NCBI GenBank assembly: GCA_963995505.1
Contig: OZ023188.1
Location: 4,588,001 to 4,652,000 of the forward strand
Source of the DNA: Hypericum androsaemum
Lineage: Eukaryota; Streptophyta; Magnoliopsida; Malpighiales; Hypericaceae
Reading direction: 5' to 3'
DNA length: 64,000 nucleotides
Shown here in pieces: positions 47,866-57,742 of this stretch. Numbering within the stretch: position 1 is the first letter of the stretch; each line of letters begins with the position of its first letter. The translations under genes and the position numbers were made by a program. The notes beneath the pieces were generated by a model. It was not told the DNA's origin. It saw nothing but the letters and a program-made list of their open reading frames with translations, and made no database searches.

Positions 47866-49483
47866 AATACACCTTCATGGTGGTCGTGCCCTTCTTTTAC
47901 ATGACGTGTTGTTTGCTCCAGACATACGAAGGAACCTGATCTCAGTTTCGGCCTTAATGTCTTTAGGTTTCCGGTTGTCATTTGAGAACGACACCGTTAG
48001 ATTGTTTTTGAATGATGCCTATTTTGGCCTTGGATATATATCGGAAGGTTTTTTGATTCTGGATATTGATCTTTCTGAAAGTTTTTCTTTTGTCACTAGT
48101 TCAAATTCATCAGAGGATGATATTAAACTATGGCATTCTAGACTTGGCCATATCGGTCAGGATCGTTTAAACCGTCTAGCTAAGGCAGGACTGTTGGGCC
48201 ATATAGAGAAATCTATATTACCTTGTTGCGTATCCTGTCTAGAAGGGAAAAGCACTAGAAAACCTTTCGGTACTGGAGCTAGAGCCAAATTTCCATTACA
48301 ATTAGTCCATTCTGACATATGTGGTCCAATGAACGTGAGGGCAAGGCATGGAGCATATTACTTCATCACCTTTATTGACGACTATACTAGATATGGTCTG
48401 ATATACCTGATTTCTCACAAGTCTGAAGCCTTAAACTGCTTCAAGACATACATGAGTTTTGTTGAGAATCAGAAGGATAGAAAGATAAAGGCCTTACGAA
48501 CTGATCGTGGCCGTGAATATCTTTCTGATGAGTTCAAAGCTCTATGCATTGAAAAAGGAATTGAACATCAGTTGTCCATTCCTTATACACCACAGCAAAA
48601 TGGAGTTGCTGAAAGAAGGAATAGAACCCTTCTTGATATGGTTAGATCGATGATGGCAGAGGCAAATTTGCCTATATCATTCTACGGAGATGCGCTCCTG
48701 ACTGCCGCATACGTTCTAAACCGTGTTTCCTCTAAGTCTGTTACAGCCACTCCTTACGAAATGTGGACAGATCGGAAGCCCGATCTATCCTATTTTAAGC
48801 CGTGGGGGTGTGCGTCCTATGTCCATTCTACCTCAAGTACTTTCGGTAAATTAGGACCGAGAGGTAGAAAAAGTATCTTTATAAGATACCCAGAGGTATC
48901 TAAAGGGTATGTGTTCGTGGGTGAACTGGACAATAGACATATAACAGAATTTGAATCACGTGATGTTACATTTTTGGAGAATGAATTTCCAAAGTTGGGA
49001 GAGGTTAGTAATGACCTTACCCTTTATGAGACAGATGAACCAGATTCATCTGGATCACTTCTTCCGAGTGGGAGAATTGAGGAGGAAGATAGAGATTTTC
49101 TAACTCAAATTGATCCGGAAGGTCGTGATCTGAGTCCTGAAAGGGAGGTAATGCCTTATTCCAGTGGGAATACGGTATTTCCACCTAGTGGGAGTGCGAT
49201 TCCTGGATATGATGAATATATTAGAGATGTTTATCAAAACTGGGAATTTCGTAGGTCTAGTAGAACTAGCATACCACGCCGACGATTTGACATCGAAGGC
49301 GAGGCTAATGCGTTCTTGGTATCACTAAAGAAATTTGGTGGTCCAAGTGAAATTCTTCTGGCCATCCTGCAGGATGAAGATGAACCAAAGAATGTATCTG
49401 GAGTTTTGTCATCTCCAAAACGAAATGAATGGATGAATGCAATGGAAGAAGAAATGTCTTCTATGATCAAAAACCAGGTTTGA
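47825..49483 (+). pseudogene. copia protease end, integrase and start of reverse transcriptase
   Basis: From the frame change near 47825 the second frame carries the protease C-terminal part (GLGTCRIHLHGG, LHDVLFAPDIRRNLISVSAL), the integrase HHCC zinc site (LWHSRLGHIG, then CCVSCLEGK), the catalytic core (LVHSDICGPM, FIDDYTRYG, LRTDRGREY, YTPQQNGVAERRNRTLLD: the D,D,E acids) and the linker before reverse transcriptase. A TGA stop at 49481-49483 interrupts the frame where related elements have a Trp codon. Confidence 0.9.
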
Positions 49484-50949
49484 GATCTGGTTGACCTACC
49501 TAAAGGGCGTAGGGCAATTGGGAATAAGTGGATTCTCAAAATCAAGCGCAATGCAGATGGCAGTATCGAAAGATACAAAGCGCGTTTGGTTGCCCAAGGA
49601 TTTAAACAACAGGCTGGGATAGACTATGAGGAGACTTTTGCACATGTTGTTAGATTTACGTCAATTATGGTCATTTTAGTTATGGTTGCTAACATGAATC
49701 TAGAATTACATCAAATGGATGTAAAGACTACTTTTCTCCACGGAGAATTGGATGAAGAAATCTATATGATTCAGCCTGAGGGCTACATTCAAAAAGGCTG
49801 CGAACATAAAGTTTACAAATTGAATAGATCAATTTATGGCCTTAAGCATCGTCTAGACAGTGGTATATTCGCTTTCATAATACGATCATACAGCATGATT
49901 TTATTATGATAGACGAAGATCACTGTGTGTATGTTAAGCGATCAGGAAAGAAGTTTGTTATCATCACCTTGTATGTTGATGACATACTTTTAGCTGGAAA
50001 TGACATGGGATTTCTTGTCGAAATCAAAGATTGGTTATCTTCTAACTTTGAAATGAAAGACATGGGTGAAGCAGATTACATACTCGGAGTTAAGATTTTG
50101 AGGAATCGTTCGAAAAGAATAGTGTCTCTTTCACAAGAGACATATATTCGCAAAGTAGTAGAACGTTTCAATTGTGATCACAGTAACCCAAAGTATGTCC
50201 CATTGGTTAAAGGTCATAATTTGTGTAAGGACATGTGCCCAAAAACAACTAAACAACGTAGGGACATGGAGAAGATTCCTTATGCCAATGCAGTTGGATG
50301 CCTGATGTACGCAATGTTGTGTACTAGACCTGACATTTGCTATGCTGTTGGGATAGCAAGCAGATATCAGTCTGATCCAGGCAGTGCTCACTGGAAGGCT
50401 GTCAAAGGGATTTTGAAATATTTGAATACTACTGCAGAATACTCCTTGTGCTATCAAGGCCGTGACCTGATAATGAGTGGCTATACTGATGCTGATTGGG
50501 GAGGTGATGTGGATAAGAAAAAGTCTACATCTGGATTTATTTTCTTGTTGAACGGGGGTGCTGTCTCATGGAGCAGTAAGAAGCAAACATGTGTATCCCT
50601 GTCAATAATGGAAGCAGAATATGTAGCTTCAGCTCATGCTGCACAAGAAGCGGTATGGTTGAAGAGATTCTTAAGCCATCTCTCCCTGACCAACTCGACG
50701 GAGCCAGTGAGTCTATTCTGCGACAACCAGGCAGCTATAGCATATGCTAAGGATCCTAGATTCCATAGCAGGGCTAAGCATATAGATATTAAATTTCACT
50801 TTGTGAGAAATTTAATAAAATATAAAGAACTGTGTATGAAACACATATCTACACGAGATATGGTCGCAGATCCAATGACTAAAGCATTACCTCGAGAAGT
50901 GTTCAAGAAACATGTTAAGTCACTGGGTTTACGACGGTTTCATTTGTAA
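49484..50949 (+). pseudogene. copia reverse transcriptase and RNase H
   Basis: Reverse transcriptase continues after the in-frame stop: GNKWILKIKRNADGSIERYK, ARLVAQGFKQQ, HQMDVKTTFLHGELDEEIYM. A frameshift near 49850 (after SIYGLK) moves it to the frame that holds the catalytic YVDDILLAGND (about 49970). RNase H follows with SGYTDADWGGD, VSLSIMEAEYVA, LFCDNQAAI and HIDIKFHFVRN, and the frame ends at 50949. Catalytic residues are present but the polyprotein is broken. Confidence 0.92.
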
Positions 50950-51884
50950 TCCAATTAGTTGGAATAAAGGAATTTTTTATTTGGCAATATGAGTTTAAAT
51001 GTGAAACATGTCGGACAGAGAAGTAGCCCACTCACACAGGTGTTTACCTCAGTGGGAGTTAAGAAGTTGATTCCTGGCTGAGATGAGGCAGTTATTGGAC
51101 ATTCATAAGTGCATGTCCTATGGCGGAATGCCGTCTTGCTTAAGAGCAAGTTTTCTTATGGGATGCAGGAATAAGTTGCTGCATTTGGATTTTCTACAAT
51201 CCATATGATAAGATATAAGTGGAACTTATCATACTGTCTGTCCTATTAGCCTAGAGTTAAGCTAAGGCTGATACTCTAGTATGGTGTTAAATGACATGTG
51301 TTCCTTGAAAAAGGAAAGTACACCGTAACACGTGATCAGTATCATGTGTGCTACTCGACCACTGGATGGGATGAAAATGTTGACTGATTTCACAATCCCT
51401 AGTGTGAGACCAATTTTCGAGAATTGTGATTCCCGAAACCTACCCTTAAGATCCTAAACGTATTCTGGAAGTATGATCCAGTGCTGCTAGCTTGGAAAGT
51501 TCATGAAAAGGTTATGGCATAGCGATTCGACCTGGCAGGGCTGACCAGAAAAGCAGGCTGTATCATTATGAAAGGAATATAGTTAAGGGAGAAGGAACTC
51601 TGTTCATCACATTCTGAGTTTCGTGGTTCAGGTGCACCAATTGTATTGAAAAATACAATAGTGAACCCGAATATAATTGTTTGAAATCACTGATGTGAAC
51701 AATGGAATGTGACATGAGTCCTGGGGTAATAGCATACATTAAACAAGAAAGTTGTCGAGATGCTACTATTCAAGTAGCCTGAGTGTCTATGCTCTTAAAT
51801 TTGGCTTAACATACTCGACGTGTGCTGGTCGCACGAAATCCTTTAAAGAAATCTGATAACTGTTGATCAAGGTCAATAATAATT
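50950..51884 (+). other. 3' non-coding region of the copia element
   Basis: Between the pol stop and the polypurine tract. No open frame of note and no envelope-like ORF. Confidence 0.7.
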
Positions 51885-51894
51885 GAGTGGGAGA
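51885..51894 (+). other. Polypurine tract
   Basis: gagtgggaga directly before the tgttgg start of the 3' LTR; the plus-strand priming site. Confidence 0.85.
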
Positions 51895-52610
51895 TGTTGG
51901 ACCTTGGGCCCAATAGGCAATTATTATTGTGCCTAATTGGGCCCGGGCCCATTAGGCCCAAAAAGTTGGGTTGAATGGGCCGGTCAACCCGCGTTGACCG
52001 GCCCAAGCTACGCAAGCGCCACGTCAGCATGACGTGGCGCTGGCGTCACATGTGGCAGCCCGCGTGGCACGCCCACATGGCGCCACGTGGCAAAGCGATG
52101 CGTAGCCTTGCCACGTTGTGTGCCACGTGGCGAACATGTGGACCAAAGCGCCACGTGGCGAAGCTATTGGGTAGCTTTGCCACGTGGCAAACATGTGGAC
52201 CAAGGCGCCACGTGGCGAAGCTATTGGGTAGCTTTGCCACGTGGCGTCCACGTGGCGGACATGTGACCTATGGCATGCCACGTGGTGCGTTTTGGCTGTC
52301 CGGATTTCCCTATAAAAGGGGAAATCTGGCTGGACCAATTTGTAACTTTTCCCACAACTACTCACTCAGAAAGGAAAATTCCGGATCAGTTCCAGAATTT
52401 TAATCAGATTTTCGATTAAAGGAAATCTCGTGAAAATCGATTACGGATCCGTTCGAACGTGATCGTAATTCGACCAGCACGAAGAAATCGTGGACCCGAG
52501 CCTGTAGACCTCTTACTTCAACAAGTAAGTGATTTATTATTAACGAATTAGTTTGTTAATTCAACGGGTTTAACACGTAATTACTCGTTAATTACGCGTC
52601 AAAACCGTGA
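51895..52610 (+). repeat. 3' LTR of the copia element (716 bp)
   Basis: Same start as the 5' LTR. It ends aaaaccgtga where the 5' LTR ends aaaaccgtca, so the terminal CA has become GA. It has eight CACGTG hexamers. The target duplication agtct follows at 52611. Confidence 0.96.
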
Positions 52611-52740
52611 AGTCTGTAACCGTTTTGTGTTTAATCAATATAATCCATTGGATAACTTTAGTCTGTAACCGTTTTGTGTATAATCAATATAATTCATCTA
52701 CTTATTAAAAAAAAATTAGATCATCGTTATGTTTTATGTT

Positions 52741-52860
52741 GGCAATCAGCAATAACCCTGTTGTATGATTTTCAGATTGTTCTTGCTACACTTTTCTGCC
52801 CTATTGACCGGTCAAGTCATTTCTTTTTCATCCGATGTTGTGATCAGCTTTGAGGCAATT
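52741..52860 (+). pseudogene. 3' continuation of the interrupted membrane-protein-like gene
   Basis: After the 21-bp duplication the frame resumes as WQSAITLLYDFQIVLATLFC and PIDRSS, then stops near 52855. It is the likely continuation of 43400-43963. Confidence 0.35.
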
Positions 52861-53640
52861 GTTGGAACAAATTTACCCATTTACTTTAAAGTAATAATAG
52901 CAGAACAATTAGAAAAGCAGAACAATAAGTAACAACTCCCATTCATGGTACGCCATCTTCCATTTTTTAAAAGTAGAGTTTTATTTCGTAAATATTTACA
53001 AATGCACAATCACCTGTCTTGAATTTCTTCGTACGAGTACGAGGATGCATTCGCTTAACTTTGTCAAAATTTAATGTAGTAGAATCCCGTAGAAACTAGA
53101 AAAAGAGTACAACGTGAGAACATTGTTGTGTGCGCCATCTTCTTTATCTTCCTTTAATTCTCGTATATGTCTCTATCTTCTTCCTGTAATGTCCAAAGCT
53201 TAAAAATTGTAATACTTCAATATTCGCCTCAAACAAGAAATTTAATATAATTTTTAATATTAATAAGAGTTGATCTAAGTGGTAAACGATTTAAATTTTA
53301 TTAAAAAAAGTCATTGCCTTCAAGTTTATAAATAGATACGATATTATCGATATAGTTACTCCCTAAAATAAAATACGACAATGCAAGACTCTGAATACCA
53401 ATGTACGGGTAATGTCTTAGTTCAATAGATTATTGCACCAAATTTCTGATCGAAAAAATGTATACCCTGGTGCGAATCACTTGAAAATTTCTTAAAGGAA
53501 GATCTCATTATTAATGGAAAAAAAGGAAATTAATCAAAGCACTTGAAAATTCTCATTATCTAGTTAAACTTCCCCGAAACAGTCAAAGTAGATTTTGAAG
53601 CAACATGCATCAGCTTTTGCATCCCTCGTTCATTTAAATT
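52861..53640. other. Intergenic, upstream of the chimeric gene
   Basis: AT-rich; no gene is seen. No additional transporter exons were found here. Confidence 0.5.
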
Positions 53641-53641
53641 C

Positions 53642-53648
53642 TATATAA
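53642..53648 (+). promoter_or_regulatory. Candidate TATA box of the chimeric gene
   Basis: tatataa in the context ttctatataacacg, about 50-60 bases before the first transporter-like exon. Confidence 0.45.
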
Positions 53649-53700
53649 CACGTTCACTTGTGTCTTGTATCTCCGACTCCGTTTCCTGCTTTATTTCCCC

Positions 53701-54087
53701 CGAAACTCACAAGCACACACTGCACATAGTTACGCCGATCCGAATGAGGTGGTGATCACTCTTGTATTGCTCTCATTAAAAAAAAAGGTTCGTCTGATTC
53801 ACTTTGTTTCATCTTTAACTCTATTTTGGTGCAGAGGTTTGTTGAAACAATGAGAGCAATACAAGGAGCTCTAGTTATAGCCGGATCCTTCCAAATTATC
53901 ATGGGTTTCTTGGGTTTATGGAGAAACTTTGAGAGGTGGTCTATTATTAATTAGTTGAATAATTACATTGATTAGAGTCTCTTCGGTTTGAATTTAATCT
54001 TCTTTTGTTTATGTTTCCACTTTTGTCAGGTTTCTTAGGCCTCTTTCTGTTGCTCCTTACGTTACATTCATCGCTGGCCTGTTCTTG
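53701..54087 (+). pseudogene. Nucleobase-ascorbate transporter (NAT) exon fragment fused to the protease gene
   Basis: Three pieces joined by consensus introns: an exon ending at 53748 (YADPNE), exon 53835-53935 (RFVETMRAIQGALVIAG, then SFQIIMGFLGLWRNFER) and the start of exon 54030-54281 (FLRPLSVAPYVTF). Order and wording follow the N-terminal third of plant NAT (NCS2) permeases, where the E-x-F-x-x-x-MRxxQGAL segment precedes a membrane helix and GxxGLWRN. The transport-defining motifs farther on (QH, and the Q/E/P-N-x-G signature) are absent, so it cannot be a transporter. The first in-frame ATG is at 53850, and the frame continues without a stop into the protease sequence. The N-terminal exon limit is uncertain. 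Confidence 0.7.
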
Positions 54088-57000
54088 GCATTGCCACCGG
54101 TGGGCTGCACCGGTGGCGGTGTGCTCCGGCTGGAGAGGGTGTTTCTTTCTCCGGATTCCCTCTCCGGCCCCCACTATCATGCTTCAGTGGCTCACGACCA
54201 TGCTCGCCATGGCGGAATTCTGAACTTCAGCACTACCGGCGTGCCCTTCTTTCCCGTCAGTGGGAGCTTCCGACAGTTAGGGTAAATGTGATATGAATGA
54301 ATAACATTTTACTTATAAAAAGATAATGAATGAATAACATTGGTTGCGTTGATCCGTTTGTGTATATCTTTCTGCTCCCCTGGGAAAATTATTTGAAAAG
54401 AGGGGAATCCTCGGGCTTACAACCTAGTTCTGTTTTTCCGAGTTTACACCTTAGTAAATGGAAAAATCATCTTTTTATAGGAGTCCGGAGGTCAATTTTA
54501 CAAAATGATTATAAATCTAACAGTGTTAGATTCAGAATAATAGGAATAAATCGAATACTTTTGCCCTCCTATGGGTGTAACTCTACATTGTAAAAAAAAA
54601 ATGAATAATAGTTTAAAGATTTTTCAAAAAAAAAGTTGATAGTTGGACGTCAGCACTAGGTCGGGTTGAACCTGAGTATAATAGAAATGTATTTGGAGAA
54701 TTCAAGTTTAATCTACCACGAAAGCTCCCGATGTATTTCAATGGACTTTGATTTTTCTTTCTCGCAGCTTCTTTATAGCTCGTTATCGGTTTGATTAGCG
54801 GCCTTAATTTCTTTTGGGCTCTTTTTGTTATTGTAAGTGTAATGTTATCGTATTTGTAGATTTTGACCTTCTGGGCCTTCGTGGGCTTTTCCTGCCTTTT
54901 GGGCTCGGACTAATTTGTATTTTTTTAGGACTCGCTAATTTGCATTAGATAGTATCATTGAATTGGATTCTGATAGAAATTTGAGGATGGGCCGTGTTTG
55001 TGCAGACTGAACTACGCTACAGTAAAGTTAGGCACACCTCCTATAGAATTTCAGTCATTTTTGATACCGGGAGTGATGTCCCTTGGGTGGCATGCAGCTC
55101 ATGCTTGGCTTGCCCTCGTACTACTCTACTTGAGGTATAAGAGTTTTAGATGCACTTTTGTTTTATTTACATTTGCATCGTCTTTTCTAACGACAAGGTT
55201 TTGCAGTTTGAGTTGAACTTCTTCAATTTGTCGGCTTCTACGACTGCCCGAGCTGCTCATTGTCGCCCAGACAACGAGCTATGCCAATACAAACTTGACT
55301 ACTTAGATGGCACCAGCACATCTGGTTTCTATGTATCGGACGTGCTCCATTTGGATGCTATGTCGCACACCACTCCATTTATTTTTGGGTAAGTTTCTCT
55401 ATTAAAATTTGATGATTTTTTCCTTTTTTATTGTCTTGCTTCGATTATCATTTTGTTGACGTGACATTGGAAACAAGTGTAGTACCAATGAGTCCGGCCA
55501 TTTTGCGACATCATTGATGGCTTATGATGAGATCTTCGGATTCGGTCAAGGGCCGTATTCCGTCATATCGCAGTTGTCCACCATACACGCGACACCTAGG
55601 GTCTTCTCGCATTGCTTGAGAGGAGATGGGGGTGGCAGTCTCGTATTCGGGAAGGCATTGGGCCAAGGAATTACTTACAGTCCTCTTTTACCGTCAAAGT
55701 AAGTCAATTTTAGTAAATGATATTTCTCATGATAAATCTTTCCGTCTATGGTAATGAACAGTACAACTCGCCAGTCATAAAAGTTTATTGTTTATATATT
55801 GTGTGCTTAGACAATGGAAATTAGAGTTTGTTGAAAACTGAAATTTGATTGCTTATTAAAACATGCTTTTTTATAAGTATAAGTTGATCATCGCACACGG
55901 GCTGTGGGCAATACCAGGAGATGGTATTTTTTTGTAATGGGAGGGTGCGATGTCATATTGGTGAATAAGATATAATTTAGCTCTTGTAGTTGTATGTATA
56001 TTCTGGATAGGAAAATTATGTCTAATAGTACAAGTGCAATCATTTACAAGGAATACAAATTCTACATATAAAAAACTTAGTAAAACATTTACAACCTATT
56101 GAGGTAATATCCCAAAGTTAGTTACTAAGACCCTATTACATATTTCCCTTAGTAGTTCAACCCTGTACGAAACTCCATCAACCAAAATCAAACTAGGTAA
56201 CATTGGCTTCCAATAGAAAAATTAAATCTTGGCTACCGTGTCTTCTATTGGTGTTGAACCACGACAACCCTTCTGGTACTTGTTTTATAATAGAATGCCT
56301 TAGAAGCTCATAATCAAAACTTATATCTTAAGAAACTGCTTTATTCTGGTGATTTCATAAGTCCCACTTTACCATTCCAATCTAACCTTCTCCCACATTA
56401 TATCCTTGAACAAGCCTAACTATTCCGAGAGGACCTCCCTCCACACCAACTCACACCAATGCACTTAGCAAAAAAGTTCCACATACGCTAAGATTAATAA
56501 AATTAGCTTTGAAATCATAATCGACATTGTAGTTACTGTGCATTGCAAAAATTATAATAAATTTTGAGTTGATTGCTTGCTCACTAAAACTTGTTTACAG
56601 GCGGGACTACCGATTAGATTTACGAAGCATTTCAGTTAATGAACTCCCGGTGAACATTAACCCACGTGTGTTTGCTAGTGGAGCAGTTGTTGACTCAGGA
56701 TCAACACTTTCTTATTTGGTTGATGGGGCTTATGATCCTTTCGTGAATGTAAGTATTTTCATTTTTTTCGTTTGTCTTTCAGTAACAAATACAATATACT
56801 TATGATATTTTTTTTATTTATAGATTGCAGCCATTGTCTCACATTCCTTCAATGTTATCATCAAAGAGGGGCGTCATTGTTTTCAAGTGCCCACTAGGTA
56901 AATCCTTTTCTTCTTTTCTAATTTCAAGAGTTAGCAAAAACTACTTCAAGAAATCGCTTTGTAGTCATTGTTGCATATACTTTCTTACTTGTCAATTCCC

Positions 57001-57665
57001 CCCATAATAAATAGATAACAGTAATTGTAATTCATGTGCAGCATGTTACACATATTTCCCGTCGTAAGTCTTGATTTTGCCGGCGGAGCTAAATTGTTAC
57101 TCGAGCCGAAAGACTACATTCTAGATTTTGGAACAAATGTGAGTAACGCTATTTCCATATTAGATAATTGTTATTTTTGGAACATACAATATTTTCTTGC
57201 AGCTTAATAATATTTTAATTTCCGTTGTTGATTGTAAACGCAGATTGGAGAGCTATGGTGTATAGTTTTTACGAGACTTCAAGGATCAACGATTTTGGGA
57301 GGTGAGATTCTATAACTTTAACGAAATTTTCTTGGTAATAAGTTTAAGAAAATATAAACCTTTTGTCCAATATTTTGCAGAAGTCATAATCAGAGATAAA
57401 ATTATCATTTACGATTTAGAACGTCAACAAATTGGATGGATCAATTACAACTGTGAGTTGAATGAAAATGTCTCTTTCCCCTGTTTCATTCCGTCGCAGA
57501 TTATACACTTTCCATTTTATCTCACACTTGTTTGGTTTTTCAGGTTCACTACCACTCGACGTTGCATATGTTTATAGTGGCTCTAATGCCCGACATGTGA
57601 TCATCATGCCGAACTTGTTTTTTATTTTTGCTCTAGCATTTGGCCATTTCGTTTGTTATTTGTAG
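54030..57665 (+). pseudogene. Pepsin-like aspartic protease (A1 family), one frameshift at the first active site
   Basis: Exons: 54030-54281, 55006-55134, 55207-55388, 55483-55698, 56601-56748, 56824-56897, 57042-57138, 57244-57301, 57381-57452, 57544-57665, all GT-AG with compatible phases except one. Segments follow plant aspartic proteases in order: GVLRLERVF, LNYATVKLGTPPIEF, DTGSDVPWVACSSC, GTSTSGFYVSDVLH, IFGFGQGPYSVISQL, PRVFSHCLRGDGGGSLVFG, GAVVDSGSTLSYLVDGAYDP, FAGGAKLLL, TILGG, IIIYDLERQQIGW. Both catalytic motifs (DTGS, DSGS) exist, but within exon 55006-55134 the frame of GTPPIEF differs by one base from that of DTGS, so translation fails just before the first catalytic Asp. A hydrophobic C-terminus (LFFIFALAFGHFVCYL) suggests membrane or GPI anchoring. 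These enzymes act in the secretory pathway or cell wall. The N-terminus joins the NAT fragment. Confidence 0.85.
54293..54341 (+). repeat. 17-bp insert between perfect 16-bp direct repeats in the first protease intron
   Basis: atgaatgaataacatt occurs at 54293-54308 and 54326-54341. Between them lies ttacttataaaaagata, which matches the 3' tail of the retroposed insertion near 26870 (ttacttataaaaa). It reads as an extremely 5'-truncated LINE insertion, 12 bases after the splice donor at 54282. Confidence 0.6.
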
Positions 57666-57742
57666 CTCTGACTTACACATGTTTTATTAAATTTCTTGAT
57701 CTTTGTTCACAATTTTGATTGGGTTCTCATTGGTATGCTATT

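Larger units (their letters stand above)
43984..52610 (+). mobile_element. Ty1-copia LTR retrotransposon, 8.6 kb, structurally complete but coding-defective
   Basis: Two direct LTRs (43984-44723 and 51895-52610), a primer-binding site next to the 5' LTR, a polypurine tract before the 3' LTR, gag and pol in the copia order (protease, integrase, reverse transcriptase, RNase H), and a 5-bp target duplication agtct at 43979-43983 and 52611-52615. The pol frame has at least three lesions (near 47825-47865, 49481 and 49850), so it cannot encode a full polyprotein. It has an unusually long leader (2.1 kb) before gag with an extra ORF. The clade was not assigned. Confidence 0.97.
43964..52719 (+). 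mobile_element. Short LINE 3' tail with 21-bp target duplication, split by the copia element
   Basis: The 21-mer atcatcrttatgttttatgt/t flanks the block at 43943-43963 and 52720-52740 with one mismatch. What remains of the inserted DNA outside the copia element (43964-43983 and 52616-52719) contains a ~50-base tandem repeat (gtaaccgttttgtgtttaat, then caatataat) and ends cttattaaaaaaaaattag, a LINE-like A-tail. Removing the copia leaves an insertion of about 124 bases. Confidence 0.7.
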
